From the NCBI GenBank assembly GCA_934162205.1, contig CAKPIA010000005.1, positions 42,911 through 106,910 on the forward strand: 64,000 nt of DNA. Direction: 5' to 3'. Below are positions 24,785 to 34,144 of the stretch, one piece after another. Both the position numbers and the translations under genes were made by a program. The notes below the pieces were generated by a model. The model was not told the origin of the DNA, ran no database searches, and saw nothing but the letters and a program-made list of their open reading frames with translations. The first letter of the stretch is position 1; each line of letters starts with the position of its first letter. Origin of the DNA: an uncultured Clostridia bacterium. GTDB taxonomy: Bacteria > Bacillota > Clostridia > TANB77 > CAG-508.

Positions 24785-26095
24785 TTAAGCAGTTTCTTGC
24801 TTTTTAGGCACTTGTCTTTTATTTTTTACAATTTCTTTTGCCTTTTTATTTTCATTTATAACTACTTCTGGTTCAGAATTTTCTAATACTGTTTTTTCTG
24901 TGATTATACATTTTTCTATATTTGGATTTGATGGTATGTCAAACATAACATCTCTCATAATATCTTCTATAATAGAACGTAAACCTCTAGCTCCTGTTTT
25001 TCTTTCGATTGCTTTTTCTACAATTGCATTTATAGCTTCTGGTTTAAATTCTAATTCTACATCATCCATCTCAAATAACTTTTTATATTGTTTTACTAAA
25101 GCATTTTTTGGTTCTGTTAGAATTTTCTTTAATGCTTCTTTATCTAATTCTTTTAATGTTGCAACTATAGGTAATCTTCCTATAAATTCTGGAATCAAAC
25201 CAAATTTTAATAAGTCTTGTGGTAATAATTGTTCAAAAACTTCATATCTTCCAACTTCTTTTGTACTTTGTATTTGAGTTCCAAATCCTATTGATTTTTT
25301 ACCTGTTCTATTTTTTATTATATCTTCTAATCCTTCAAAAGCTCCACCACAAATAAATAAAATATTTTCTGTGTTTATTTGTAGTAATTCTTGGTGGGGA
25401 TGTTTTCTACCACCTTGAGGTGGTACTGATGCTACTGTTCCTTCTACTATTTTTAGTAATGCTTGTTGCACTCCTTCTCCACTTACGTCTCTTGTTATCG
25501 AAGGATTTTCAGATTTTCTTGTAATTTTATCTATTTCGTCTATATATATAATTCCTTTTTCTGCTTTTTGAATGTCTCCATCTGCAGCTTGAATAAGTTT
25601 TAATAAAATGTTTTCAACATCTTCTCCAACATACCCAGCTTCTGTTAATGTTGTTGCATCTGCTATTGCAAATGGTACATTTAATATTTTAGCAAGAGTA
25701 CTTGCTAATAATGTTTTTCCACATCCTGTTGGTCCTAAAAGTAATATATTACTTTTTTGTATTTCTACATCATCTTTATCTGATTCTTCTTCGTGAGCAA
25801 TTCTTTTATAGTGATTATATACCGCAACAGATAATGTTTTTTTAGCATTTTCTTGTCCTATTACATATTCATCTAATATTTCTTTTATTTCCTTTGGACT
25901 AGGTATTTTTTCTAGTCCATCTAAAGTATAATTTTCATCTTCTTCGTATATTTCATTTTCTATAATACTATTGCATAGTTCTATACATTCGTCACAAATA
26001 TATACACCTGGTCCAGCAACAATCTTTTTAACGTTTTCTTGTGCTTTACCACAAAAAGAACATCTTACATTTTTAGGTATATCATTTTTTGGCAT
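24785..26095 (-). CDS. clpX: ATP-dependent protease ATP-binding subunit ClpX
   Basis: A 436-residue AAA+ unfoldase. The start at 26095 (MPKNDIP) has AAAAGGAG upstream and is preferred over 26113. The N-terminal zinc domain uses CSFC...CDEC (about residues 9-36). Walker A is GPTGCGKT, Walker B IIYIDEIDK, and the RKSENPSITRDVSGEGVQQ pore-adjacent region is intact. The IGF loop that docks on ClpP is KSIGFG. It follows clpP and tig in the canonical tig-clpP-clpX order, so folding, unfolding and degradation are co-expressed. Confidence 0.98.
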   Translation of the reverse strand: MPKNDIPKNVRCSFCGKAQENVKKIVAGPGVYICDECIELCNSIIENEIYEEDENYTLDGLEKIPSPKEIKEILDEYVIGQENAKKTLSVAVYNHYKRIAHEEESDKDDVEIQKSNILLLGPTGCGKTLLASTLAKILNVPFAIADATTLTEAGYVGEDVENILLKLIQAADGDIQKAEKGIIYIDEIDKITRKSENPSITRDVSGEGVQQALLKIVEGTVASVPPQGGRKHPHQELLQINTENILFICGGAFEGLEDIIKNRTGKKSIGFGTQIQSTKEVGRYEVFEQLLPQDLLKFGLIPEFIGRLPIVATLKELDKEALKKILTEPKNALVKQYKKLFEMDDVELEFKPEAINAIVEKAIERKTGARGLRSIIEDIMRDVMFDIPSNPNIEKCIITEKTVLENSEPEVVINENKKAKEIVKNKRQVPKKQETA

Positions 26096-26122
26096 TGTAT
26101 TACTCCTTTTCATTTATTGTTT

Positions 26123-26728
26123 TTATTTTCTTTTGTCCATAATTCCATCTATTAAGCCATATTTTAAAGCTTCTTCTGCAGTCATGTAATTATCTCTTTC
26201 TGTGTCTTTTTCTATTGTTTCTAAACTTTGACCTGTTCTATCACTTAATAATTTGTTTAATTTTTGTCTTGTTTTTACCATATGGTCTGCATGTATTTTT
26301 ATTTCTGTAGTTTGACCAGAAAGTCCTCCACCACCGATTAATGGTTGATGTATTAATATTTCTGCATTAGGTGTTGCAAATCTTTTTCCTTTTTCTCCTG
26401 ATGCTAATAATACAGCTCCCATACTTGCAGCCATTCCTACACATATTGTTGAAACAGGACATTTTATATAGTTCATTGTGTCTACTATTCCCATTCCATC
26501 TGTTATTGATCCTCCAGGTGAATTTATATATAAATAAATTTCTTTATCCGGATCTTCTGACTCTAAAAATAGTAATTGAGCAATTACTAAGCTTGATGTT
26601 GTTGGGTTAACATCTTCTCCTAAAAATATTATTCTATCTTTTAATAATCTAGAGAATATATCGTATGATCTTTCTCCTTTACTTGTTTGTTCTATTACAT
26701 AAGGTACTAAACTATTTTTTTCTAACAT
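26123..26728 (-). CDS. clpP: ATP-dependent Clp protease proteolytic subunit
   Basis: A 201-residue serine peptidase of family S14 that forms the tetradecameric barrel. The catalytic triad is Ser102 (GMAASMGA), His127 (LIHQPL) and Asp179 (TERD). Length and the short N-terminal propeptide-like segment are normal. It lies between tig and clpX on the minus strand, with AAAGGAGAA before the ATG. Partner ClpX is encoded 27 bases downstream and tmRNA-tagged proteins are its known substrates. No CtsR box is evident in the short upstream region. Confidence 0.98.
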   Translation of the reverse strand: MLEKNSLVPYVIEQTSKGERSYDIFSRLLKDRIIFLGEDVNPTTSSLVIAQLLFLESEDPDKEIYLYINSPGGSITDGMGIVDTMNYIKCPVSTICVGMAASMGAVLLASGEKGKRFATPNAEILIHQPLIGGGGLSGQTTEIKIHADHMVKTRQKLNKLLSDRTGQSLETIEKDTERDNYMTAEEALKYGLIDGIMDKRK

Positions 26729-26763
26729 ATCTTTTCTCCTTTACATTATATTAAATTATAACA

Positions 26764-26815
26764 AAAAAGTTAGGTAAATTTAATTTATTTAAAAACAAAA
26801 CCTCCCTAACTTTTC
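26764..26815 (-). terminator. Terminator-like hairpin between tig and clpP
   Basis: AAAAAGTTAGG / CCTAACTTTT with an A-rich loop just after the tig stop. It may attenuate read-through into clpP. Confidence 0.6.
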
Positions 26816-26818
26816 TTA

Positions 26819-28102
26819 TTATTTTATTTTTGCATTTTCAACTAAGAAATCAATTGCTTTTTCTGATTCTATTCCTTGTTTTATATAATTTCTTATATTT
26901 TCATTATCTTTTATTTCTTCTTCTTTCTTTCCATAGTTTTCTGCCATTTCTTTTATTTTTGCATCAATTTCTTCATCTGTTGCTTCAATTTTTTCTTTTT
27001 TAATTATTGCTTCTAAAGTAAGTCTTGATTTTATTCCTTCTATTGCTTGAGGTTCATATTCTTTTCTTACTTCTTCTTCTGTTTTACCCATCATTTTGAA
27101 GTATTGTTCTAATTTTAAACCTTGATATGAAAGTCTTGTTTCTATATCTTTTAACATATTATCTATTTCTAATTCAATCATACCTGATGGTATATCTAAT
27201 TTAGTATTTTCACTTACTGCTTTTATAACTGCATCTTGTGTTTCGTATTTAGCTCTTTCATTATTTTGTGTTTCTAATTTTTCTTTTATGCTATCTTTTA
27301 ATTCTTTTAATGTATCAAATTCACTAACATCTTTAGCAAACTCGTCATCTAATTCTGGTAATTCTTTTTTCTTAATTTCATGTAATTTCACTTTAAATAC
27401 AGCATCTTTTCCAGCTAAATCTTTTGAAAAATATTCTTCTGGAAATTTTACATTTATATCTTTTTCTTCGTCAATTTTCATTCCAACAATTTGATCTTCA
27501 AATCCTGGTATAAATGCTCCACTTCCTATTTCTAATTCATGTCCTTCTGCTTTTCCACCATCAAATGGAACTCCATCAACTGTTCCTTCGAAATCAATAA
27601 CTGTTATATCTCCATTTTCTACTGGTCTATCATCAATACTTACTAGTCTTGAATTTTTTTCTTGCATATGTCCTAATTCATGTTCTATATCATGGTCTGT
27701 TACATTATACTCAATTTTTTTAATTTCTATACCTTTATATTTTCCAAGTTCAGCTTCTGGTTTTGTTTGAACAACAGCTGTAAATATTAAGTCTTGTCCT
27801 TTTCCTATTTGTTTTATATCTATATCAGGTCTACTAACAGCTTCTATATTATTATCTTTTAATGCTTGTTCAAATTCTTCTGGTACTACTTCGTTAAAAG
27901 CATCTTCATAGAATATTTCTTTTCCATAATATTTTTCTACTATATTCATAGGAGCTTTACCTTTTCTAAATCCTGGTATATTAAAATATTTTGCGCTTTT
28001 GAAATATACTTTTTTCATAGCTTCATCAAATTTTTCAGCTTCTATTGTTATTTCTAATTTTACTTCATTTGCATTTTCTGTTTTTTCTACTTTACTATTC
28101 AT
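26819..28102 (-). CDS. tig: Trigger factor
   Basis: A 427-residue ribosome-associated chaperone and prolyl isomerase. The ribosome-docking signature GFRKGKAP is at about residues 44-51. The FKBP-type PPIase domain spans about 155-240 (VIDFEGTVDGVPFDGG). The C-terminal helical chaperone arms follow. It binds L23 at the tunnel exit and shields nascent chains. AAGGAAG precedes the ATG. It heads the tig-clpP-clpX cluster, though a hairpin at 26764-26815 separates it from clpP. Confidence 0.97.
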   Translation of the reverse strand: MNSKVEKTENANEVKLEITIEAEKFDEAMKKVYFKSAKYFNIPGFRKGKAPMNIVEKYYGKEIFYEDAFNEVVPEEFEQALKDNNIEAVSRPDIDIKQIGKGQDLIFTAVVQTKPEAELGKYKGIEIKKIEYNVTDHDIEHELGHMQEKNSRLVSIDDRPVENGDITVIDFEGTVDGVPFDGGKAEGHELEIGSGAFIPGFEDQIVGMKIDEEKDINVKFPEEYFSKDLAGKDAVFKVKLHEIKKKELPELDDEFAKDVSEFDTLKELKDSIKEKLETQNNERAKYETQDAVIKAVSENTKLDIPSGMIELEIDNMLKDIETRLSYQGLKLEQYFKMMGKTEEEVRKEYEPQAIEGIKSRLTLEAIIKKEKIEATDEEIDAKIKEMAENYGKKEEEIKDNENIRNYIKQGIESEKAIDFLVENAKIK

Positions 28103-28267
28103 TTAAAATCTTCCTTTCGTCTTTATAATAGCCTAATAATTATACCATAAATTTAATATATTGCAATATTTTTTTAATATTTTTTTAAAATACTTGTTTT
28201 TTTATTTTTTTTGTGTTAAACTTATTGTTAGTCAGTTTTAATAACTAAATAGGAGGTGCAATTAAGT

Positions 28268-28465
28268 ATGGCAAAATGTGAAATATGTGACAAAGCAGTA
28301 AGTCATGGAAATCAATTAAGCATAACTCGTTCTCATATAAGCAAAAGATCACCAAGAACTTGGAAACCTAACTTAAGAAGTGTAAAAGCAGAAATAAATG
28401 GCGAAGTTAAAAGAATCCATGTTTGTGCTAAATGTTTAAAAGATGGAAAAGTAAAAAGAGTATAA
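28268..28465 (+). CDS. rpmB: 50S ribosomal protein L28
   Basis: A 65-residue L28. The start at 28268 (MAKCEICDK) follows AGGAGG by ten bases; the ATG at 28256 would precede that site. The zinc-type CEIC...CAKC pairs and the RSHISKRSPRTWKPNLR core are present. Encoded alone on the plus strand, back to back with tig and facing the spoVM pair across a terminator. rpmB next to spoVM is a familiar neighbourhood in Clostridia and Bacilli. Confidence 0.97.
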   Translation: MAKCEICDKAVSHGNQLSITRSHISKRSPRTWKPNLRSVKAEINGEVKRIHVCAKCLKDGKVKRV

Positions 28466-28466
28466 T

Positions 28467-28496
28467 AAAAATGGATAGATTTAATCTACCCATTTT
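28467..28496 (+). terminator. rpmB terminator
   Basis: AAAATGGATAGATT / AATCTACCCATTTTT hairpin directly after the rpmB stop codon. It can also stop minus-strand transcripts. Confidence 0.8.
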
Positions 28497-28527
28497 TATT
28501 TTGCTTTTTGATGCAAAATTTGTTTAA

Positions 28528-28602
28528 TTAATTTTTTATTCCAAATATAAATTTTACAAATCCTCGTAAACATTTTGGAACTTTCTTTACTACAATAGTC
28601 AT
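28528..28602 (-). CDS. spoVM: SpoVM-like spore morphogenesis peptide
   Basis: A 24-codon frame, MTIVVKKVPKCLRGFVKFIF then GIKN, with AAAGGGAGG seven bases before the ATG. It matches the SpoVM pattern: 24-26 residues, hydrophobic start, K-P-K near residue 7-10, Gly at the helix centre, amphipathic basic C-terminal helix. SpoVM marks the convex forespore membrane and anchors the SpoIVA coat ATPase. The location beside rpmB agrees with other Firmicutes. It is co-transcribed with the 49-residue membrane protein 16 bases upstream. If right, the organism is, or recently was, an endospore former. Confidence 0.8.
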   Translation of the reverse strand: MTIVVKKVPKCLRGFVKFIFGIKN

Positions 28603-28618
28603 ATGTATACCTCCCTTT

Positions 28619-28768
28619 TTAACATGCTAACCACATAAAACCAACACATACAATAGTTAAACCTATTATAAAAAACCATCCTGTTATTGGAAGTAATAAT
28701 ACAAGTAATATTCCAAGTCCAAATCCTATTAGACATACACCAATTGTTTTCTTTAATATTCCAAACAT
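28619..28768 (-). CDS. 49-residue two-helix membrane protein
   Basis: ATG at 28768 with TTGGAGG seven bases upstream. The product is almost entirely hydrophobic: MFGILKK, a first helix (CLIGFGLGILLVLLLPI), a GW turn, and a second helix (FFIIGLTIVCVGFMWLAC). It ends 16 bases before the spoVM start, so the two form an operon. I do not recognise a named family. A sporulation or envelope role is suggested only by the neighbour. Confidence 0.7.
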   Translation of the reverse strand: MFGILKKTIGVCLIGFGLGILLVLLLPITGWFFIIGLTIVCVGFMWLAC

Positions 28769-28926
28769 TTTTTACCTCCAATAATTTATTTGTACTATAT
28801 TATATTAAGTAACCTTTTTATTTGTTCCTATTATGTTAAATTCAATTATTATTACCCAAAAAATCGTTTATAAATACTAGCATGTTTAGCACTTTTTCAT
28901 ATATTTTTTAAAATTTTTTACCATAT

Positions 28927-28969
28927 AAAAAAAACCTAAAAATTAGAAAATCTAATCTTTGGTTTTTTA
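28927..28969 (-). terminator. Terminator of pilin-like gene 1
   Basis: AAAAAACC-AAA-ATTAGA / TCTAAT-TTT-GGTTTTTT hairpin, 55 bases beyond the stop at 29023. Confidence 0.75.
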
Positions 28970-29022
28970 TTTATATATTACACAGAAATTTATTTTATAA
29001 GTTTTCTGATTTTTTCTTATTT

Positions 29023-31500
29023 TTATATTGTAACTGTAAACTCTGGTATTGGGTATCCTGTTCTATTATCTAATTTCCAGTTAACTGCATTTTCTATATT
29101 TGCTTTATTTGCATTCAATAATTCCACAAATGTTTGTGATTTCATTTCAGTTTCTGGTTTAGATATTATTTTATTTATTATAGTTTCTTTATCTGTAGGT
29201 TGTACATTATATTTTCCTGCTAATTCTCCTTCTAATGAATTTAAATAATATGCATTTTCTATATTAGTATTATAAATTACTCCTAAAATAATACCAACAT
29301 ATGTATTTCCTGTAACTGTACCTGTATTATATACATTTTTTATAGTTCCTGTTGAATAGCCTGTAACTCCTCCAACATAACTATCTCCAGTAACACTTCC
29401 AGTATTTTGTGCATTACTTAAATTTTCATAGCACTCTCCTGCTATACCACCAACATATGAAGTTTGTGTTGCTAAAACTTCTCCACTATTATAAACATTT
29501 ATAACTTTTCCTGAATCTATTCCACCAACAACACCGCCAACCTTTCCTTCCAAATCTGATGTACCATTTCCAGTAACTTTTCCAGTGTTATAAGCTTTAT
29601 TTATTGAACAAGAATTATTAAACATAGCTCCACAAATTCCACCTGTATATGATTTTCCTGATATTTCTCCTATATTATATGTATTTGTCATTGTAAATCC
29701 AGAATTTCCATATCCAATTATTCCAGCAACATCATCACTCTCAGGTCTAATTATATTTCCACTATTGTAGCAATTATTAACTATTACTCCTTGACTACCT
29801 ACTTGTCCTATTATTCCACCTACTGCCATACCATTTTTGGTTGAAGTTGATTCTATTCTTCCATTATTATAACATGATGTTATTTCAGAAACTGCTGAAT
29901 TATCATATCTTCCTAATATTCCGCCTATACTTTCATATCCATTTTTTATAGTTGCTTCATTTCTGCATCTATTTATTGTTATAGCTCCTGTTGAATTTCC
30001 TAGAATTCCTCCTATATCTATTGTCTTTGTTCCATCTATAGTTCCTTTATTAACACATTCACTTATTACAAATTTTCCTCTTCCTGCAATTCCTCCAGTA
30101 AAATATCCATTAGATGTAATTATTGTAGAATCATTTATACAATTTTTTATTGTACCATTTCCTTCTCCAATAATTCCTCCAGCACGACCAGATGTATCAT
30201 TAATATTTCCAGAATTTTCACAACTCAAAATATTTACTGTAGCATTTGAGTATCCAACAATTCCTGATACATATGAATCTCCATTTATTACTCCTATATT
30301 TTTACAATATGATATATCAGCTGTACTTGAATTGTTTGCTATAATACCAGCTGTATATGAACTTCCGTTTAATTCTCCTTCGTTTTTACATTCTTTTACT
30401 GTACCATTATTGTAACCTACAATTCCAGATAATACTGAATATGCATGTAATTCTACTGAAGATTTGTTTGTACATTTTTCCACAGTTCCATTATTATGTA
30501 AAACAAACACTGCAACATATGCCCCACCTGTTATATTAGCATTTTCTATAACTAATGAACTAATTTTTCCTTTATTAAATGCAACTAAAGCTACATTATT
30601 TGGACCTTTTAATTTCACATTCTTTATTGTATGTCCATTTCCATAGAATTCACCTTCATATTGATTACTTTCACTTGTTCCTATTGGAGTAAATCCATCT
30701 GTTGATAATTTTGACATTAATGTTTCTCTATTTGTATCACTTGGATCATAACTATTTATATCTGTAAAATCCAAATCATTATTTAATATAAATCTTTTTC
30801 CACTTTGAGTTTCTCCACCATTTACTGCTGTTTGTAAATTTACTAAATCCTCTACATATGAAATAACTGTATCTCCATCTTTAGGATCTACAACTTCTGG
30901 CACTGGGTCAGGTATTGGTGGTACTGGATCTGGATCAGGGTCTGGATCTGGCGTTGTATTTGGATTTTCTATTGTTCCATTTGCATACAAATATAATAAA
31001 TCTTTTGATTTATTCTCTTTTTCATAATATCTTAATACATATTTTGTATTTCCTACTGTTGTATCTGCTACTTTTATATCACTTGTTACAGTTGAGGCAA
31101 TTTTTGTGTTTTGGGCTGTGGTTGTATTTTCTTTTTCTATTACATATATGTCCCCTTCTGCTTTTGTCTTTCCTTTTCCTGTTTTTATTGTTGATGCAAC
31201 TTTTTCTACTTTTACTCTGTAATAATCATCTACTACTTCTGTGTAGCTTTTTTCATTTAATAAATATTTTATTACATCTTCTTTGTAGCCATCTACATTT
31301 TTTGCAGTAAAATACTCATCTGCTCCTAATATTATTTGTTCTTTCACAGTTCCATGGTATGTTTCTATTGTTGACTTTGTCGCTTGGTTTAATATTCCAT
31401 TTTCTCCTGTTAACATTGTAATTGTTACTCCTACTAGTATTAATAAAACTATTATTGTTATTACTAATGCTATTAGAGTTATACCTTTTTGTCTTTTCAT
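29023..31500 (-). CDS. Pilin-like giant surface protein with GLUG-type repeats, paralogue 1
   Basis: An 825-residue exported protein with a type III (prepilin) signal: MKRQKG then ITLIALVITIIVLLILVGV, cleavage expected after Gly6. The usual Glu5 of mature pilins is Ala here. Residues about 40-180 are a pilin-like head, 184-200 an Asp-Pro repeat linker. From about 210 to 790, units of 25-35 residues with Gly-x-Ile-Gly and CxNxGxI patterns repeat more than fifteen times, like GLUG repeats forming a beta solenoid. It could be a surface-displayed adhesin or minor pilin. Residues 1-264 are identical to paralogue 2 just upstream. Confidence 0.75.
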   Translation of the reverse strand: MKRQKGITLIALVITIIVLLILVGVTITMLTGENGILNQATKSTIETYHGTVKEQIILGADEYFTAKNVDGYKEDVIKYLLNEKSYTEVVDDYYRVKVEKVASTIKTGKGKTKAEGDIYVIEKENTTTAQNTKIASTVTSDIKVADTTVGNTKYVLRYYEKENKSKDLLYLYANGTIENPNTTPDPDPDPDPVPPIPDPVPEVVDPKDGDTVISYVEDLVNLQTAVNGGETQSGKRFILNNDLDFTDINSYDPSDTNRETLMSKLSTDGFTPIGTSESNQYEGEFYGNGHTIKNVKLKGPNNVALVAFNKGKISSLVIENANITGGAYVAVFVLHNNGTVEKCTNKSSVELHAYSVLSGIVGYNNGTVKECKNEGELNGSSYTAGIIANNSSTADISYCKNIGVINGDSYVSGIVGYSNATVNILSCENSGNINDTSGRAGGIIGEGNGTIKNCINDSTIITSNGYFTGGIAGRGKFVISECVNKGTIDGTKTIDIGGILGNSTGAITINRCRNEATIKNGYESIGGILGRYDNSAVSEITSCYNNGRIESTSTKNGMAVGGIIGQVGSQGVIVNNCYNSGNIIRPESDDVAGIIGYGNSGFTMTNTYNIGEISGKSYTGGICGAMFNNSCSINKAYNTGKVTGNGTSDLEGKVGGVVGGIDSGKVINVYNSGEVLATQTSYVGGIAGECYENLSNAQNTGSVTGDSYVGGVTGYSTGTIKNVYNTGTVTGNTYVGIILGVIYNTNIENAYYLNSLEGELAGKYNVQPTDKETIINKIISKPETEMKSQTFVELLNANKANIENAVNWKLDNRTGYPIPEFTVTI

Positions 31501-31524
31501 TTGTATCTCTCCTTCTTATTTTTT
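30710..31524 (-). repeat. 815-bp exact duplication, copy A
   Basis: From the ribosome-binding region of paralogue 1 through codon about 264. No difference from 33354-34168 was seen by eye, and both the real and an alternate frame translate identically in the two copies. Confidence 0.85.
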
Positions 31525-31593
31525 TCTTAAGCAAATTATATATTATTATACATTTTTTGTAAATTGTTTTTATAATTTTTTTATAATAAATAT

Positions 31594-31638
31594 AAAAACC
31601 AAATTTATTAGATGATTCCTAATAAATTTGGTTTTTTT
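31594..31638 (-). terminator. Terminator of pilin-like gene 2
   Basis: AAAAACCAAATTTATTAG / CTAATAAATTTGGTTTTTTT, a long near-perfect stem between the paralogues, so each is its own unit. Confidence 0.85.
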
Positions 31639-31651
31639 AACCTTTTATTTT

Positions 31652-34144
31652 TTAATTTTCCTCTAATGTAACTGTGAAATCTAATACTGGATAACCTGTT
31701 TTGTTATCTAGTTTCCAATTAACTGTTCCATCTATACCTGATTTATTTGTATTCAATAAGTCTACAAATGTTTGTGATTTCATTTCTGCTTCTGTCTTAC
31801 TCACCATTTTTCCTGTTAATACTTCTTGATCAGCTGATGATCCAGCAAATGTTCCTAAAGCATTTCCTGATAATGAGCTTAAGTAATACAGATTTTCACT
31901 TGAATTTGCGCCTGAATTTGCCCAAGCTATAACTGTTCCAACATCTGAATTTCCTGTAACAGCTCCTACATTATAGGCATTTTTTAAAGATTTCATAGCA
32001 TAACCAGTAATTCCACCAACATATCCGGAACCTGTAACATTGCCTAAATTAAATGCATTACTTACACTTCCTTCATAATATCCAGCTACACCTCCAACAT
32101 ATGTTGCATTAGGAGCATAAACTTCACCTAAATTATAAACATTTATAGCCGTTCCTTCATTCATTTTTCCTATAATACCACCTGCATTTGTATCTGTACC
32201 ATTTATTGCAATTTTTCCTGTATTATAAGCTTTATTTATTGAGGATTTTGAACTCATACTTCCAACAATACCTCCTGTTTCCGTTTTACCAGATATTGTT
32301 CCTGTGTTATATACATTTGACATTGTAAATCCGAAACATCCGTATCCTAATATTCCTCCAACTTTATCTGCATTAGGATAATTTACATTTCCTGTATTAT
32401 AACAGCTATCTATTATTACACCATCCAGTACAAAATCTCCTACTATTCCCCCAATATAACTACAATTACCTGAATTTTGCATTTCTATATTTCCAGTATT
32501 ATAACATGAGGTTATTCCAGAAACTTGTGAAGAAGCAGTATTTCCTACTATTCCTCCTACATATTGTGTTGCATTGTATATATTAGCTCTATTATTACAT
32601 TTATTTATTGTTATAGCACCTGTATTTACTCCTAAAATTCCTCCTACATGTGTTGCTGATTCAGCATTTATGGTTCCTTCATTAGAACAATTATTTATTA
32701 TCAAAGTCCCGCTTCCTGCTATTCCTCCTACATTGTATCCATGAGCAGATATTGTAGAATTATTTGTACAATTTTCTATTGTTCCATTTCCGTCACCTAA
32801 GATTCCTCCACAATATGAATATCCTCCACCATAATTACTAACTATATCTCCTTCATTATTGCAATTAGATATATTTACATCATTTTCAGAACAAGCAACA
32901 ATTCCTGATACATAACTAGAATACGCTGTTATTGTTCCTGTATTTTTACAGTTAATTACATCAGATGTGCTTGAATTTTTTCCTATAATTCCTGCACTAT
33001 AAGCTCCTCCTGTTATATTAGCTTCATTTTTACATTCTGTTACTGTTCCATTGTTAAAAGCTGTTATTCCAGCTATTGTTGATGCATATTGACTATTGAT
33101 TTCTGATTTATTTACACATTTTGTTATTGTTCCATTATTATATAACGCAATTGCCGCAGCCCATCTAGATGGTGTAATATTATTAGTTTCAATTGTTAAA
33201 GAACTTATCTTTCCTTTATTATATAAAAATAATCCCAAATCTGGACTTATCTTTATTGTTATATTTTTAATTGTGTGTCCATTTCCATAAAATTCACCTT
33301 CAAATTGATTACTTTCAGTTATTCCTATTGAAACAAATCCATTTGTTGATAAATTTGACATTAATGTTTCTCTATTTGTATCACTTGGATCATAACTATT
33401 TATATCTGTAAAATCCAAATCATTATTTAATATAAATCTTTTTCCACTTTGAGTTTCTCCACCATTTACTGCTGTTTGTAAATTTACTAAATCCTCTACA
33501 TATGAAATAACTGTATCTCCATCTTTAGGATCTACAACTTCTGGCACTGGGTCAGGTATTGGTGGTACTGGATCTGGATCAGGGTCTGGATCTGGCGTTG
33601 TATTTGGATTTTCTATTGTTCCATTTGCATACAAATATAATAAATCTTTTGATTTATTCTCTTTTTCATAATATCTTAATACATATTTTGTATTTCCTAC
33701 TGTTGTATCTGCTACTTTTATATCACTTGTTACAGTTGAGGCAATTTTTGTGTTTTGGGCTGTGGTTGTATTTTCTTTTTCTATTACATATATGTCCCCT
33801 TCTGCTTTTGTCTTTCCTTTTCCTGTTTTTATTGTTGATGCAACTTTTTCTACTTTTACTCTGTAATAATCATCTACTACTTCTGTGTAGCTTTTTTCAT
33901 TTAATAAATATTTTATTACATCTTCTTTGTAGCCATCTACATTTTTTGCAGTAAAATACTCATCTGCTCCTAATATTATTTGTTCTTTCACAGTTCCATG
34001 GTATGTTTCTATTGTTGACTTTGTCGCTTGGTTTAATATTCCATTTTCTCCTGTTAACATTGTAATTGTTACTCCTACTAGTATTAATAAAACTATTATT
34101 GTTATTACTAATGCTATTAGAGTTATACCTTTTTGTCTTTTCAT
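31652..34144 (-). CDS. Pilin-like giant surface protein with GLUG-type repeats, paralogue 2
   Basis: An 830-residue paralogue of the gene at 29023-31500: same prepilin signal, head and Asp-Pro linker, then GLUG-type repeats (for example CYNTGNI, GGIVG and NAGGIIGKM) that are clearly diverged from the sister. The repeat region keeps the same unit length and order, ending in a near-identical EMKSQTFV...NWKLDN-TGYP cap. The product has no LPXTG anchor, so attachment would be through the uncleaved helix or pilus assembly. No prepilin peptidase or pilus ATPase is encoded in the window. The promoter is not evident. Confidence 0.75.
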   Translation of the reverse strand: MKRQKGITLIALVITIIVLLILVGVTITMLTGENGILNQATKSTIETYHGTVKEQIILGADEYFTAKNVDGYKEDVIKYLLNEKSYTEVVDDYYRVKVEKVASTIKTGKGKTKAEGDIYVIEKENTTTAQNTKIASTVTSDIKVADTTVGNTKYVLRYYEKENKSKDLLYLYANGTIENPNTTPDPDPDPDPVPPIPDPVPEVVDPKDGDTVISYVEDLVNLQTAVNGGETQSGKRFILNNDLDFTDINSYDPSDTNRETLMSNLSTNGFVSIGITESNQFEGEFYGNGHTIKNITIKISPDLGLFLYNKGKISSLTIETNNITPSRWAAAIALYNNGTITKCVNKSEINSQYASTIAGITAFNNGTVTECKNEANITGGAYSAGIIGKNSSTSDVINCKNTGTITAYSSYVSGIVACSENDVNISNCNNEGDIVSNYGGGYSYCGGILGDGNGTIENCTNNSTISAHGYNVGGIAGSGTLIINNCSNEGTINAESATHVGGILGVNTGAITINKCNNRANIYNATQYVGGIVGNTASSQVSGITSCYNTGNIEMQNSGNCSYIGGIVGDFVLDGVIIDSCYNTGNVNYPNADKVGGILGYGCFGFTMSNVYNTGTISGKTETGGIVGSMSSKSSINKAYNTGKIAINGTDTNAGGIIGKMNEGTAINVYNLGEVYAPNATYVGGVAGYYEGSVSNAFNLGNVTGSGYVGGITGYAMKSLKNAYNVGAVTGNSDVGTVIAWANSGANSSENLYYLSSLSGNALGTFAGSSADQEVLTGKMVSKTEAEMKSQTFVDLLNTNKSGIDGTVNWKLDNKTGYPVLDFTVTLEEN

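Noticed and set aside
28599..28781. A 60-residue minus-strand frame over the spoVM neighbour
   Set aside because: The alternative frame from 28768 has the ribosome-binding site and a clean membrane-protein pattern; this one is rich in Asn, Trp and Cys nonsense.
30915..31310. A 131-residue Leu-rich plus-strand frame, repeated identically at 33559-33954
   Set aside because: It is the antisense shadow of the pilin-like genes; it was used only as evidence that the duplicated DNA is identical.
29100..33300. Regularly spaced short repeats that could suggest a CRISPR array
   Set aside because: They are degenerate, in frame, of variable spacing and encode GLUG-type protein repeats.
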